Assembly: GCF_011752565.1 (NCBI RefSeq)
Contig: NZ_VWXK01000011.1
Location: 124,001 to 188,000, forward strand
Reading direction: 5' to 3'
DNA length: 64,000 bases
DNA from: Pantoea sp. Ap-967
Lineage (GTDB): Bacteria > Pseudomonadota > Gammaproteobacteria > Pseudomonadales > Pseudomonadaceae
Position 1 is the first letter of the stretch, and each line of letters starts with the position of its first letter. Below, one piece after another: positions 47,604 through 57,707 of the stretch. A program made the position numbers and the translations under genes. Below the pieces are notes generated by a model that was not told the origin of the DNA, searched no databases, and saw only the letters and a program-made list of their open reading frames with translations.

Positions 47604-48594
47604 CTTTGCCGGTTGCCTCGGGCTTGGCCTGGCGGGCATCGAAGCGGTCGTAGGCCTCGACGATACGCTGCACCAGTGGGTGACGAACCACATCTTTGGG
47701 CTGGAAGTGGGTGAAGCTGATGCCCGGCACGTCGCGCAGCACCTCGATCACGTGGGCCAGGCCCGACTTGGTGCCGCGTGGCAGGTCGACCTGGGTGATG
47801 TCGCCGGTGATCACCGCGGTGGAGCCGAAGCCGATACGGGTGAGGAACATCTTCATCTGCTCAAGGGTGGTGTTCTGGCTTTCGTCGAGGATGATGAAGC
47901 TGTTGTTCAGGGTGCGGCCCCGCATGTAGGCCAGCGGGGCGATCTCGATCACCTGGCGCTCGATGAGCTTGGCCACGTGCTCGAAGCCGAGCATTTCGTA
48001 CAGGGCGTCGTACAGCGGGCGCAGGTACGGGTCGATCTTCTGCGCCAGGTCACCAGGCAGGAAGCCGAGTTTTTCGCCAGCCTCGACCGCCGGGCGCACC
48101 AGCAGGATGCGGCGCACTTGCTCGCGCTCCAGCGCATCGACGGCGCAGGCCACGGCCAGGTACGTCTTGCCGGTACCGGCCGGGCCGATGCCGAAGTTGA
48201 TGTCGTTGGCGAGGATTTCCTTCACGTAGCGCTGCTGGTTGAGGCCGCGCGGGCGGATATTGCCCTTGCGCGTGCGCAGCGACACGCTGACTTCGTTGAC
48301 CGCCGGGTTGTCCATGTGCTCGACCGCCGACTCCTGCAGGTACAGGTGCACGGTTTCCGGCGACAGGTCGGTGCCCTTCGTCTCGCGATAGAGGCGGCGC
48401 AGTAGCTGTTCGGCGGCACTGGTGGTCTTGGGTTCGCCGATCAGCTCGAATTGATTGCCGCGGTTGCGGATTTCAATGGCCAGGCGTTGTTCGATCAGGC
48501 GCAGGTGCTCGTCGAACTGGCCGCACAAGTTGGCGAAACGGTGGGCCTCGAAGGGTTCGAGGATGAAACGATGGGGTTGTATGGGTGCGTTCAA
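47596..48594 (-). CDS. ybeZ: PhoH-like ATPase YbeZ
   Basis: This 332-residue PhoH-family ATPase partners YbeY in RNA metabolism. It shows Walker [13 protein letters not shown], Walker [13 protein letters not shown] and the conserved [16 protein letters not shown]. An N-terminal KH-like region precedes the ATPase. It is the first gene of ybeZ-ybeY-corC-lnt. In many gamma-proteobacteria miaB lies directly upstream; it is not here. Confidence 0.96.
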   Translation of the reverse strand: MNAPIQPHRFILEPFEAHRFANLCGQFDEHLRLIEQRLAIEIRNRGNQFELIGEPKTTSAAEQLLRRLYRETKGTDLSPETVHLYLQESAVEHMDNPAVNEVSVSLRTRKGNIRPRGLNQQRYVKEILANDINFGIGPAGTGKTYLAVACAVDALEREQVRRILLVRPAVEAGEKLGFLPGDLAQKIDPYLRPLYDALYEMLGFEHVAKLIERQVIEIAPLAYMRGRTLNNSFIILDESQNTTLEQMKMFLTRIGFGSTAVITGDITQVDLPRGTKSGLAHVIEVLRDVPGISFTHFQPKDVVRHPLVQRIVEAYDRFDARQAKPEATGKDA

Positions 48595-48756
48595 GGTCGT
48601 TTTTAGCCGCTCGACGGCAATGAAGGTGAACTCAAGAATAACCCTTGATGGGCAGTGGCGAAAGCACTGAAACGTTCAACGGTATGTACTGCCTGTTCCA
48701 GCTGCTTCGCGGGTATCATGCACCCCCTTTCTTACGCATATGTTATCCCGCCAGCC

Positions 48757-49083
48757 ATGAGCAAACGCGAACCCGCCATCTACAAAGTGATCTTCCTCAA
48801 CCAGGGGCAGGTCTTCGAGATGTACGCCAAGCAGATCTACCAGAGCGACCTTTGGGGCTTTCTGGAAATCGAGGAGTTCGTCTTCGGCGAGCGCACCCAG
48901 GTGGTGGTCGACCCGAGCGAGGAAAAGCTCAAGGCCCAATTCGAGGGCGTGATCCGCAGTTTCGTGCCGATGCATTCGATCATCCGCATCGATGAAGTGG
49001 AGCGCCTGGGCACGGCGAAGATCAGCGAGGCCAAGGGCGGCGGCAACGTGATGCCGTTCCCGATGCCGATGCCGGAGAAGTAG
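48757..49083 (+). CDS. DUF1820 family protein
   Basis: This 108-residue protein begins MSKREPAIYKVIFLNQGQVF and contains GFLEIEEFVFGERTQVVVDP and FVPMHSIIRIDEVERLG, the DUF1820 pattern found in most gamma-proteobacteria. Function is unknown. The C-terminal tail GGGNVMPFPMPMPEK is low complexity. It is divergent from ybeZ and converges with the Sel1 gene. Confidence 0.92.
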   Translation: MSKREPAIYKVIFLNQGQVFEMYAKQIYQSDLWGFLEIEEFVFGERTQVVVDPSEEKLKAQFEGVIRSFVPMHSIIRIDEVERLGTAKISEAKGGGNVMPFPMPMPEK

Positions 49084-49089
49084 GGCAGG

Positions 49090-49635
49090 TCAGGGCAGGG
49101 GCGAGAACGGCGTGCGCCCTTCGGCGTTCTGCAGTTCCAGCAGGTACTTGCGGAAAATCTGGCCGAGCACTTGGGTAGCGTGCTCCAGCTCCTCGCGGGG
49201 CATGCGTTCGGTGACTTCGTCGGCCATGTCCAGGGCATCCTCGGCGCCGTTGACCGCGGCCATTTTCAGCAGGATATAGGCCTGCACGTTGTTGGCCTTG
49301 ACCCCTTCGCCGTGGAAGAACATGGCGCCGAGGCGAAACTGGGCGTCGGCCTGGCCTTGCAGGGATGCCTTCTCGAACCAGTCCAGGGCCTTTTTCAGGT
49401 TTTTCGGCGTCAGGGTGTAGTAATACTCACCCAGCTCGTACTGCGCCTGGGCGTCCCCGGTCGCCGCCGTTTCCTCGCAGGCTTTCAGCGCGTTCTGCAG
49501 GTCTTCTGGCTGAACATTGAGCGTGCAGCGGCCCGTTGCCGGAATCAGCAACGAGTTTCCGCCCTCCGCCAGGGCCAGCAGGGGCTGAAGAAGCAACAGG
49601 CAGCCCATGGTCAGGGCGCGGCCGGTGCGGTTCAT
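49090..49635 (-). CDS. Sel1-repeat (TPR-like) periplasmic protein
   Basis: This 181-residue protein has a signal peptide (LLLLQPLLALA-EGG) and two Sel1-like repeats, AQAQYELGEYYYTLTPKNLK and ADAQFRLGAMFFHGEGVKAN, preceded by a cysteine pair in CTLNV..KACEE. Sel1 proteins act as scaffolds; its partner is unknown. The start at 49635 gives the signal peptide. It stands between hemL and DUF1820 as in P. aeruginosa. Confidence 0.88.
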   Translation of the reverse strand: MNRTGRALTMGCLLLLQPLLALAEGGNSLLIPATGRCTLNVQPEDLQNALKACEETAATGDAQAQYELGEYYYTLTPKNLKKALDWFEKASLQGQADAQFRLGAMFFHGEGVKANNVQAYILLKMAAVNGAEDALDMADEVTERMPREELEHATQVLGQIFRKYLLELQNAEGRTPFSPLP

Positions 49636-49782
49636 GGGGATCGACTTACCTCTGCAAAGCTGCGGCCAATGTCTCTGGTGGCACATTATGGGATAAGCAG
49701 CGCCAACCTTACAAAGTTTTACTCGAAATTCTGTTTGGGCGGGGAGGTTGGTTGATTGTGCGGTGGGATTTTTTTCTTGTGC

Positions 49783-49863
49783 TGGCCCTTTCGCGGGGCA
49801 AGCCCGCTCCTACAGGCGCATGTGCAATTCCCGTAGGAGCGGGCTTGCCCCGCGAAGGGGCCG
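49783..49863. repeat. REP pair, core type GCGGGG-CAAGCCCGC
   Basis: Two inverted copies with perfect cores lie between hemL and the Sel1 gene on the 3' side of hemL. A T run (GGGATTTTTTTTCTTG) precedes them on the plus strand. Confidence 0.9.
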
Positions 49864-49877
49864 GTACCGCCAACCCA

Positions 49878-51161
49878 TCACTTCAGCGCAGCGAACGCCT
49901 TCTCAGCCGCATCCAAGGTGATCTGCAGCTCTTTCTCGCCATGGGCAATGGACGTGAAACCAGCCTCGAACGCACTCGGCGCCAGGTACACACCGCCGTC
50001 GAGCATCAGGTGGAAGAAGCGCTTGAAGCGCTCGGCGTCGCTGGCCATCACATCGTCGAAGGTGACGATATCGTCGGCACCGCTGAAGTACAGGCCGAAC
50101 ATCGCGCCTGCCTGGGTGGTGACGAACGGTACGCCAGCGGCATCGGCGCGTTGCTGCAGGCCATCGAGCATGCGGCTGGTGAAGGCGCTCAGCTCGTCAT
50201 GGAAGCCTGGGCGGCTGATCAACTTCAGGGTGGTCAGGCCAGCGGCCATGGCCAGCGGGTTACCCGACAGGGTGCCGGCCTGGTACACCGGGCCCAGCGG
50301 GGCGATGCAACCCATGATTTCACGCTTGCCACCGAAGCAGCCGACCGGCATGCCGCCGCCGACGATCTTGCCGAAGGTCGACAGGTCCGGCTTGATGCCG
50401 TAGTGGCCCTGGGCGCCGCCGAGGGAGACGCGGAAACCGGTCATCACTTCGTCGAAGATCAGCACCACACCGTGCTTGTCGCACTGCTCGCGCAGGCCTT
50501 CGAGGAAGCCAGGCGCCGGTGGTACGCAGTTCATGTTGCCGGCCACCGGCTCGACAATGATGCAGGCGACGGTCTGGCCAACATCGGCCAGGGTCTTCTC
50601 GACGGCGGCGATGTCGTTGAACGGCAGGGTCAGGGTGTGCTTGGCGAAGTCGGCCGGTACGCCTGCCGAGCTTGGCACGCCCTGGGTCAGCAGGCCGGAG
50701 CCGGCTTTTACCAGCAGGCTGTCGGAGTGGCCGTGGTAGCAACCTTCGAACTTGATGATGGCATCACGGCCGGTGTAGCCACGGGCCAGGCGAATGGCGC
50801 TCATGGTCGCTTCGGTGCCGGAGCTGACCATGCGCACCATTTCCATCGACGGCACCAGCGAGCAGACCAGGTCGGCCATCTCGGTTTCCATCGCGGTCGG
50901 CGCGCCGTAGGACAGGCCGTGCTCCAGCTGGCGGCGCACGGCGTCGAGCACGTCCGGGTGGCCGTGGCCGAGAATCATCGGGCCCCAGGAACCCACGTAG
51001 TCGACGTAGCGCTTGTCATCTTCGTCGACAACGTAGGCGCCTTCGGCATGCTTGAAGAACAACGGGGTGCCGCCCACGCTTTTGAACGCGCGGACCGGTG
51101 AGTTGACGCCGCCAGGAATGTGCTTCTGGGCTTGGGCGAACAGGGATTCGGAACGGGACAT
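49878..51161 (-). CDS. hemL: Glutamate-1-semialdehyde 2,1-aminomutase
   Basis: This 427-residue PLP enzyme makes 5-aminolevulinate, the tetrapyrrole precursor. The cofactor lysine is K265 in [14 protein letters not shown], at the family position. Other conserved blocks are [20 protein letters not shown] and [16 protein letters not shown]. Besides haem it would feed B12, the cofactor of EutBC. It lies 17 bases after thiE in the thiD-thiE-hemL unit. Confidence 0.98.
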   Translation of the reverse strand: MSRSESLFAQAQKHIPGGVNSPVRAFKSVGGTPLFFKHAEGAYVVDEDDKRYVDYVGSWGPMILGHGHPDVLDAVRRQLEHGLSYGAPTAMETEMADLVCSLVPSMEMVRMVSSGTEATMSAIRLARGYTGRDAIIKFEGCYHGHSDSLLVKAGSGLLTQGVPSSAGVPADFAKHTLTLPFNDIAAVEKTLADVGQTVACIIVEPVAGNMNCVPPAPGFLEGLREQCDKHGVVLIFDEVMTGFRVSLGGAQGHYGIKPDLSTFGKIVGGGMPVGCFGGKREIMGCIAPLGPVYQAGTLSGNPLAMAAGLTTLKLISRPGFHDELSAFTSRMLDGLQQRADAAGVPFVTTQAGAMFGLYFSGADDIVTFDDVMASDAERFKRFFHLMLDGGVYLAPSAFEAGFTSIAHGEKELQITLDAAEKAFAALK

Positions 51162-51178
51162 GGGATCTTCTCTCGAAA

Positions 51179-51802
51179 TCAGGAAGCGAACAGGGCGTTG
51201 AAGGCGCGGGCGCGGCGGGTGACTTCCTGCGCGTTGTCGGCACCGAACAGGCCATGGATCACCGCCAGCAGGTCGGCGCCGTGGGCGACCAGCGGGGCGG
51301 CGTTGTCGAGGGTGATGCCGCCGATCACCGCGATCGGCAGTTTCACCTGGGCGCGGGCCTGCTCCAGCAGTTCGACGTTGGCGGCCGGCGCGCCCGGCTT
51401 GGTGACGGAATTGAAGAAGCGGCCAAAGGCCACGTAGCTTGCGCCTTCACTGGCAGCCTGGGCGGCAAGCTCCAGGCTTGCGTGGCAGGTGGAGCCGATG
51501 ATTGCCTGGCGGCCGAGCAGGGCGCGGGCCGGGGTCAGCGGGCCGTCGGTCTGGCCAAGGTGCACGCCGACGCCCAGGCGCGCGGCCAGTTCGGCGTCGT
51601 CGTTGATCAGCAACTGGGTGCCGTAGCGCTCGCACAGCTTCATCAGTGCTTCGGCCTCGCGCAGGCGGCGGGCGGCATCATCGCTTTTGTCACGGTACTG
51701 CAGCAGGCAGACGCCACCTTCCAGCGCGGCTTCGACGTGGGACAGGAAACGGCCGGCAAGCAGCTGGCTATCGGTAATGGCGTACAGGCCGCGTAGCTTC
51801 AT
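51179..51802 (-). CDS. thiE: Thiamine-phosphate synthase
   Basis: This 207-residue TIM-barrel enzyme joins the pyrimidine and thiazole halves of thiamine. It shows [39 protein letters not shown] and the phosphate site [15 protein letters not shown] 51802 follows the thiD stop by 13 bases, so they are co-transcribed and consecutive in the pathway. Confidence 0.97.
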   Translation of the reverse strand: MKLRGLYAITDSQLLAGRFLSHVEAALEGGVCLLQYRDKSDDAARRLREAEALMKLCERYGTQLLINDDAELAARLGVGVHLGQTDGPLTPARALLGRQAIIGSTCHASLELAAQAASEGASYVAFGRFFNSVTKPGAPAANVELLEQARAQVKLPIAVIGGITLDNAAPLVAHGADLLAVIHGLFGADNAQEVTRRARAFNALFAS

Positions 51803-51815
51803 TGAAAGCCTCGTG

Positions 51816-52613
51816 TCAGGAGCAGAAGTCCAGGGGCAGGCGGCGCGGGACGAACTGGCCCTTGCCCAACTGCTCGGCGTCACGCAGGGTGCGCCAGGTG
51901 TAGTCAAGGGCGCTGCGCACCGCACTTTGCAGCTGCTCGCCCAGGGCCAGGCGGCCGGCCAGGGCGCTGGCCAGGGTGCAGCCCGAACCGTGATAGCTGC
52001 CTGGCAGGCGCTGGCAGGTCCAGGTGTGGCGCTGGCCGTCGCGGCTGTACAGGCGGTTGTGGATTTCGTCTTCGTCGCCGTGGCCGCCGGTGATCAGCAG
52101 GTGTTTGCAATACGGCAGCAGTTTCTCGGCGCACTCGTCGGCCGTGCCCTCGGGCAGCTCGGCAAGGATACGTGCTTCCGGCAGGTTAGGGGTGGCGATG
52201 GCGGCCAGCGGTAGCAAGCGCTCGCGCAGGGCATAGCCAACCTCGTCCTTGCCCAGGCGGCCACCGCCGCCAGCGCGCAGCACCGGGTCGCAGACCAGCG
52301 GCAGGTGTGGGTGGGCGGCGAGCAGTTCGGCGACGGTGTCGACCATCGCGATCGAACCGAGCATGCCGATTTTCACGGCCGCCACGGTGGAGTCGGCGAG
52401 CACGGCGTTGGCCTGGGCCAGTACCCACTCGCGGTCGAGCACGCGGAAGTCGGAAACGTCGACGGTATCCTGCACGGTCAGGGCGGTCACGGCGGGTGCG
52501 GCGTGACAGCCTTGGGCGATCAGGGCTTCGATATCTGCCTGCAAGCCGGCACCGCCACTTGGGTCGTGGCCGGAGAGACAGAGGACAACGGGGCGGGAGC
52601 TGTAGGTATTCAT
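51816..52613 (-). CDS. thiD: Hydroxymethylpyrimidine/phosphomethylpyrimidine kinase
   Basis: This 265-residue ribokinase-family enzyme phosphorylates hydroxymethylpyrimidine twice. It shows [40 protein letters not shown] and the anion-hole block [15 protein letters not shown] with the catalytic base. No thiamine-pyrophosphate riboswitch was seen upstream. The start at 52613 gives the family's N terminus. Confidence 0.97.
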   Translation of the reverse strand: MNTYSSRPVVLCLSGHDPSGGAGLQADIEALIAQGCHAAPAVTALTVQDTVDVSDFRVLDREWVLAQANAVLADSTVAAVKIGMLGSIAMVDTVAELLAAHPHLPLVCDPVLRAGGGGRLGKDEVGYALRERLLPLAAIATPNLPEARILAELPEGTADECAEKLLPYCKHLLITGGHGDEDEIHNRLYSRDGQRHTWTCQRLPGSYHGSGCTLASALAGRLALGEQLQSAVRSALDYTWRTLRDAEQLGKGQFVPRRLPLDFCS

Positions 52614-52878
52614 GGTCGGCGAGCTTACCACCAAACCGATTTGCGCGGATCGTCCTACAAAGGTGATTTGTTGATCGTATGGTCAGAAACATATGTATTA
52701 ATGCTCTGAAAGTACCGTTCTAGAGCCTTTTTTATGGAAATTGAAGTGGCTGCTATCGGGGCTGGAAAGCTATGCTAGAGTGCTCGGATAACTCGATGAA
52801 CAGGTACTGCGGGATTTCGTCGTCTCAAAGGGAAGGGAGGCTATTGCGACGCGACCGGGCAGGCCATGCTGGGGCTGT

Positions 52879-54870
52879 ATGCGTAATTTGCTGATGTTGC
52901 TTCTGGGCTTGTTGCCCATGCTGGCCGGTGCCGTCGAGTTCGACGCAGGTACCCGGCACATTCCGTTGGGCAAGGTCATGCAGGTGTTTGAGGACCGCGA
53001 GGGCAGTGCCAGCATCGCCCAGGTCAGTGCGCCGATCTTCGCCAGCCGCTTTCGCACCCACGATGCCGACGTATTGAATGCCGGTTACTCGACTTCAGTG
53101 TTCTGGCTGAAGGTCGACCTGCACTACGTTGCCACGGCCGATGCCACGCCACGCCAGTGGTTGCTGGAACTGGCCTATCCGCCGATGGACCACCTGGAGC
53201 TCTACCTGCCGGATGCCGATGGCGTGTTTCGCCTGGCCCAGCGCACCGGCGACGCCTTGCCCTACGACACCCGGCAGATCCGCCAGAACAACTACCTGTT
53301 CGAGTTGCCGCTCGCCCCCGGCCAGTCGACTACCGCCTACCTGCGCCTGCACAGCCAAGGGTCGGTGCAGGCGCCGCTGGCGCTGTGGTCGGCCGAGGCC
53401 TACATGGAAGACCAGCCGACCCGCCTGTATGTGCTGGGGATGATCTACGGCGTGCTGCTGGTGATGCTGGTGTACAACCTGTTCCTGTACCTCAGCGTGC
53501 GCGATGTCAGTTACCTCTACTACATCCTCTATATTGCATCGTTCGGCCTCTACCAGGTGTCGGTAAACGGTGCCGGGGTGGCCTACCTGTGGCCGGACAG
53601 CCCCTGGTGGGCGAATGCCGCCACGCCCTTCTTCATTGGCGCCGCAGGCCTGTTCGGCTGCCAGTTCGCCCGCCATTTCCTGCGCCTGGGCAAGCTCAGC
53701 CGTGGTTATGACCGCCTGCTGCAGTTGCTGATGCTCGGTGGCGTGCTGGTGATGGTGCTGGCCGTGAGCATGCGTTACGGCATTGCCTTGCGCATGGCCA
53801 CGGTATTGGCCCTGCTGTTCACCGTGAGCATCTTCAGCGCCGGCTTGTATGCCTGGGTTCGCGGCGTGCGGGTAGCGCGCTGGTTCATCATCGCCTGGAG
53901 TGCGTTCCTGCTCGGTGGGCTGGTCAACACCTTGATGGTGCTGGGCTACCTGCCGAACGTGTTCATCACCATGTACGCCAGCCAACTGGGCGCGGCCCTG
54001 GAAGTGGCGCTGCTGTCGCTGGCCCTGGCGGACCGCATCAACAGCATGCGCGAACGCCAATCGCAGACCCTGCGTGAAACCGGGCGCACGCTGGAGCATT
54101 TGAACCAGCAGCTGGCGCGCAGCAACCACCTCAAGGACGAATTCCTCGCCACCGTGACCCACGAGCTGCGCACGCCGATGAACGGTGTGATCGGTTCACT
54201 GGAGCTGATGCAGACGCTGCCCATGGGCGCCGAGATGGCGCAATACCACCGCACGGCGGTGGGTTCGGCCCAGGGCATGATGGACATGGTCGACGATATC
54301 CTCACCCTCACCGAGCTGCAGGCCGGCCGCCTGCGCGCCCAGGCCGCCCCCTTCAGCCTGCGGGGCATGCTCCAGGACCTGCGTGCCGGGCATGCCGGGA
54401 TGGCGCTGGGCAAGGGCCTGTACCTGAGCCTGGACATTCCTGCGGAACTGCCCGACGACCTGCTGGGCGATGCGCAGAAGGTGGCTCGTTGCCTGGGGTG
54501 CCTGCTGGACAATGCGCTCAAGTTCACCCACCAGGGTGGGGTGATGCTGCAGGTGCGCGGGCGGCGCCTGGGGCCCGATAGCCTGGCGTTGACCTTCACC
54601 GTCAGCGACAGCGGCATCGGTTTCGATGACTTGGACCAGGCGATCCTCTACCAGCGCTTCTTCCAGGTCGATGGCTCGATGACCCGGCGTTACGGGGGCC
54701 TGGGCATTGGCTTGTCAATCTGCCGGAAGCTCGCTGAGTTGCTGGGCGGCAAGCTGTCCCACGAGTCGACCCGCGGCCTGGGCAGCCGCTTCGAATTGAG
54801 CCTGAACCTGGAAATCTCCCAGATGCAGATGCCCTCCGGCAGGACCGTTTCGGGCGCTACACGCTTCTGA
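52879..54870 (+). CDS. ladS: LadS-like sensor kinase lacking a receiver domain
   Basis: This 663-residue membrane kinase has a signal peptide, a periplasmic 7TMR-DISMED2 domain (about residues 30-170), seven membrane segments (about 185-385), a HisKA domain with phosphoacceptor H428 in FLATVTHELRTPMN and an HATPase domain (N box LLDNALKFTH, then DSGIGF and YGGLGIGLSICRKL). LadS of P. aeruginosa ends with a receiver domain; here the protein stops about 20 residues after the ATPase, right before a REP pair. It lies upstream of thiD as in P. aeruginosa and would act on the GacS/Rsm pathway. Confidence 0.88.
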   Translation: MRNLLMLLLGLLPMLAGAVEFDAGTRHIPLGKVMQVFEDREGSASIAQVSAPIFASRFRTHDADVLNAGYSTSVFWLKVDLHYVATADATPRQWLLELAYPPMDHLELYLPDADGVFRLAQRTGDALPYDTRQIRQNNYLFELPLAPGQSTTAYLRLHSQGSVQAPLALWSAEAYMEDQPTRLYVLGMIYGVLLVMLVYNLFLYLSVRDVSYLYYILYIASFGLYQVSVNGAGVAYLWPDSPWWANAATPFFIGAAGLFGCQFARHFLRLGKLSRGYDRLLQLLMLGGVLVMVLAVSMRYGIALRMATVLALLFTVSIFSAGLYAWVRGVRVARWFIIAWSAFLLGGLVNTLMVLGYLPNVFITMYASQLGAALEVALLSLALADRINSMRERQSQTLRETGRTLEHLNQQLARSNHLKDEFLATVTHELRTPMNGVIGSLELMQTLPMGAEMAQYHRTAVGSAQGMMDMVDDILTLTELQAGRLRAQAAPFSLRGMLQDLRAGHAGMALGKGLYLSLDIPAELPDDLLGDAQKVARCLGCLLDNALKFTHQGGVMLQVRGRRLGPDSLALTFTVSDSGIGFDDLDQAILYQRFFQVDGSMTRRYGGLGIGLSICRKLAELLGGKLSHESTRGLGSRFELSLNLEISQMQMPSGRTVSGATRF

Positions 54871-54949
54871 CAGCGCATCGCGAGCTCCTACTGGATTACG
54901 CAGGCCGGGTAGGAGCGAGCAAAGCTCGCGATGCGCTGCACAGCAGCGC
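54871..54949. repeat. REP pair, core type GCGAGC-TTTGCTCGC
   Basis: One full and one shortened REP copy start directly at the ladS stop codon. The left copy lacks about nine bases of its core loop (GCGAGCTCCTAC instead of GCGAGC-TTTGCTC-GCTCCTAC). Confidence 0.85.
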
Positions 54950-55085
54950 TAATCCATCGTTCCTAAAACAGAACGCTAAAGCCAAAAACCACTATCTACC
55001 GCTCCAAAGGTGATGGTTTTAATCTTCTCCCATCAACGCGAAACACCCAACTTACTAAACATCAAAAACCTTAGGAGCTACCCAA

Positions 55086-55715
55086 ATGACCAACTTCAAA
55101 TACAACCGCCTGAACAAAGACGACGCCGCCGTACTGCTGGTCGACCACCAGGCTGGCCTGCTGTCCCTGGTACGCGACATCGAGCCGGACAAGTTCAAGA
55201 ACAACGTGCTGGCCCTGGCTGACCTGGCCAAGTTCTTCAACCTGCCGACCATCCTCACCACCAGCTTCGAGCAAGGCCCCAACGGCCCGCTGGTGCCGGA
55301 ACTCAAGGAACTGTTCCCGGACGCCCCGTACATCGCCCGCCCAGGCCAGATCAACGCCTGGGACAACGAAGACTTCGTGAAAGCGGTGAAGGCCACCGGT
55401 AAGAAGCAGCTGATCATTGCTGGCGTGGTGACCGAAGTGTGCGTCGCCTTCCCGGCCCTGTCGGCCCTGGAAGAAGAGTTCGATGTGTTCGTGGTGACCG
55501 ATGCTTCCGGCACCTTCAACGAAATGACCCGTGATGCCGCCCACGACCGCATGAGCCAGGCGGGCGCGCAACTGATGACCTGGTTCGGCGTGGCCTGCGA
55601 GCTGCACCGCGACTGGCGCAACGATATCGAAGGCCTGGCGGCGCTGTGCTCCAACCATATTCCGGACTACCGCAACTTGATGACCAGCTACAACGCTTTG
55701 ACGGCTGGCAAGTAA
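55086..55715 (+). CDS. YcaC-like isochorismatase-family hydrolase
   Basis: This 209-residue cysteine hydrolase has the isochorismatase fold: AAVLLVDHQAGLLSLV with the catalytic aspartate, GPNGPLVPELKELFPDAPYI and the nucleophile cysteine in IAGVVTEVCVAFPAL. It matches YcaC, an octameric hydrolase of unknown substrate. AGGAG lies eight bases upstream of ATG. It is a single gene with REP pairs of one type on both sides. Confidence 0.92.
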   Translation: MTNFKYNRLNKDDAAVLLVDHQAGLLSLVRDIEPDKFKNNVLALADLAKFFNLPTILTTSFEQGPNGPLVPELKELFPDAPYIARPGQINAWDNEDFVKAVKATGKKQLIIAGVVTEVCVAFPALSALEEEFDVFVVTDASGTFNEMTRDAAHDRMSQAGAQLMTWFGVACELHRDWRNDIEGLAALCSNHIPDYRNLMTSYNALTAGK

Positions 55716-55716
55716 G

Positions 55717-55849
55717 AGCGCGCCGCTCGCGCGGCGCATCGCGAGCTTTGCTCGCTCCTACCCGGGCCCTGCACAACTGCACAACTGCACAACTGCACAA
55801 CCCCCCGTAGGAGCGAGCAAAGCTCGCGATGCGCTGCATAGCAGCGCTC
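55717..55849. repeat. REP pair, core type GCGAGC-TTTGCTCGC, with long spacer
   Basis: Two inverted copies flank a 37-base spacer made mainly of an 8-base tandem repeat. Outer arms carry GCGCCGCTCGCGCGGCGC and GCGCTGCATAGCAGCGC palindromes. Confidence 0.9.
55771..55802. repeat. Tandem repeat GCACAACT x4 inside a REP spacer
   Basis: Three perfect copies of GCACAACT and a fourth GCACAACC stand head to tail in the loop between two REP copies. Copy number may vary between strains. Confidence 0.9.
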
Positions 55850-55929
55850 AACGCCCAATCATTGTTGTGACATCCCCCCGCGAGTGCTTCACTGGGCCAT
55901 TCAGACACGCCCGGATCCAGGAGCTCTCG

Positions 55930-57582
55930 ATGAACCTGCACCAGTACGCTGAAACCCACGAAGTCACCAACCAGCCGCCACCGCTCGATGGCGCCAACCT
56001 GTACCGCCTCGACCTGCCGCTGCAGCAATGGTCACGGCACTTCGGGGCCGGCTGGGCCGAATCGCGGATCGATGCCTACGGTGCCCTGGCCGGTGGCCCA
56101 CTGATGGCCGCCGGGTTCCTGGCCAACGCGCACAAGCCCGAGTTCAGCAGCCACGACCGCTTCGGCCACCGCATCGACCTGGTCGAATTTCACCCCGCCT
56201 ATCATCAACTGATGCGCACCGCCGTCGAACATGGCTTGCCTTCGCTGCCTTGGGCCGAGCCGCGCGCTGGCGCCCACGTGGCGCGGGCGTCGATGACCTA
56301 CCTGCACAGCCAGGCCGAAGCCGGCAGCGGCTGCCCGTTGACCATGACCTTTGCTGCCGTACCCGCACTGCGGCTGCAGCCCGAGCTTGCCGAATACTGG
56401 TTGCCGAAGATCCTGGCCCGCGAGTATGACCCACGCAATGTCGGGGACCGGCACAAGGCCGGGGTGACCATCGGCATGGCCATGACCGAAAAGCAGGGCG
56501 GCACCGACGTGCGCGCCAACACCACCCGTGCCTACCCGGTTGGCAGCCCGGGGCCTGGCCAACCCTATGAGCTGGTTGGGCACAAGTGGTTCTGCTCCGC
56601 GCCCATGTGCGACGCCTTCCTGACCCTGGCCCAGACCGACAAGGGCCTGAGCTGCTTCCTGCTGCCGCGCCACCGCCCGGATGACAACCGTAACCAGTTC
56701 TACATCCAGCGCCTGAAGAACAAACTCGGCAATAGCTCCAACGCCTCCAGCGAAGTGGAGTTCCGTGGCGCCCTGGCCTGGATGGTGGGTGAGGAGGGGC
56801 GGGGCGTGCCAACCATCATCGAGATGGTGGCCATGACCCGCTTCGATTGCATGGTCGGTTCCAGCGCCCTGATGCGCCAGGCACTGACCCAGGCCACCCA
56901 CCACTGCGCATACCGCAAGGTTGGCGGCCGGGTATTGAACGAGCAGCCTCTGATGCAGAACGTGCTGGCTGACCTGGCCCTGGAAAGCGAGGCGGCGCTG
57001 GCCCTGAGCCTGCGCATGGGGCAGGCCCTGGAGCAGCTTGACGACCCGCAACAAGCGCATTTCGCCCGCCTGGTCACGGCGGTGGGCAAGTACTGGATCT
57101 GCAAACGGGCGCCGGCCATGATCAACGAGGCCGCCGAATGCCTGGGCGGTGCTGGCTATGTCGAGGACAGTATCCTGCCGCGCCTGTACCGGGAGGCGCC
57201 GGTCAACTCGACCTGGGAAGGCTCGGGCAACGTGCAGTGCCTGGATGTGCTGCGGGCCTTGTCCAAGGAGCCAGGGGTGCTCGATGCACTGTTCGCCGAA
57301 TTGGGCGACGGCCACGGTGACCCGCGCCTGGCAGCGCATATCGGCAATTTGAAAGGGGCATTCACCGACACCAGCGACATCCAGTACCGGGCGCGGCAAC
57401 TGACCGAAGACATTGCCCTGGCGCTGCAGGCTAAGTTGCTGCTGGAGGCGGGCAATGCAACCGTCAGCGATGCGTTCATCGGCAGCCGCCTGGCAGGCGG
57501 GGGCAGGGTGTACGGCGCATTGCCCCGCGGGGTTGACGTGCAAGCCCTGGTGGCAAGGTCGACGCCGGCCTGGGCCGGTTGA
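55930..57582 (+). CDS. AidB-like acyl-CoA dehydrogenase family flavoprotein
   Basis: This 550-residue FAD protein matches the AidB branch of acyl-CoA dehydrogenases in length and layout: CPLTMTFAAVPALRLQPELA, the flavin contact GMAMTEKQGGTDVRANTT, the motif HKWFCSAPMCDAFLTLAQ and a C-terminal domain with AAECLGGAGYVEDSILPRLY and NSTWEGSGNVQCLDVLRA. AidB is induced by alkylation damage in E. coli and binds DNA; no ada-type gene is near here. AGGAG six bases upstream decides ATG 55930. Confidence 0.92.
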   Translation: MNLHQYAETHEVTNQPPPLDGANLYRLDLPLQQWSRHFGAGWAESRIDAYGALAGGPLMAAGFLANAHKPEFSSHDRFGHRIDLVEFHPAYHQLMRTAVEHGLPSLPWAEPRAGAHVARASMTYLHSQAEAGSGCPLTMTFAAVPALRLQPELAEYWLPKILAREYDPRNVGDRHKAGVTIGMAMTEKQGGTDVRANTTRAYPVGSPGPGQPYELVGHKWFCSAPMCDAFLTLAQTDKGLSCFLLPRHRPDDNRNQFYIQRLKNKLGNSSNASSEVEFRGALAWMVGEEGRGVPTIIEMVAMTRFDCMVGSSALMRQALTQATHHCAYRKVGGRVLNEQPLMQNVLADLALESEAALALSLRMGQALEQLDDPQQAHFARLVTAVGKYWICKRAPAMINEAAECLGGAGYVEDSILPRLYREAPVNSTWEGSGNVQCLDVLRALSKEPGVLDALFAELGDGHGDPRLAAHIGNLKGAFTDTSDIQYRARQLTEDIALALQAKLLLEAGNATVSDAFIGSRLAGGGRVYGALPRGVDVQALVARSTPAWAG

Positions 57583-57707
57583 GTTGCCTGCTTCGCTTGA
57601 AGGCGCGGGCTTGACCCGTGAATCAGGCAACACCGATCAATGGGGGTGAATTTACCCAAGAAGGCAGGCAAGATGGCTGGCATGCATGTCCAGACAGGAA
57701 GCCCAGT

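Noticed and set aside
52614..52700. Thiamine-pyrophosphate riboswitch before thiD
   Set aside because: The conserved CTGAGA and ACCTGA elements are not present in the leader.
55717..55849. Possible CRISPR-like array
   Set aside because: The repeats are REP arms plus an 8-base tandem repeat. There are no spacers of regular length and no cas genes.
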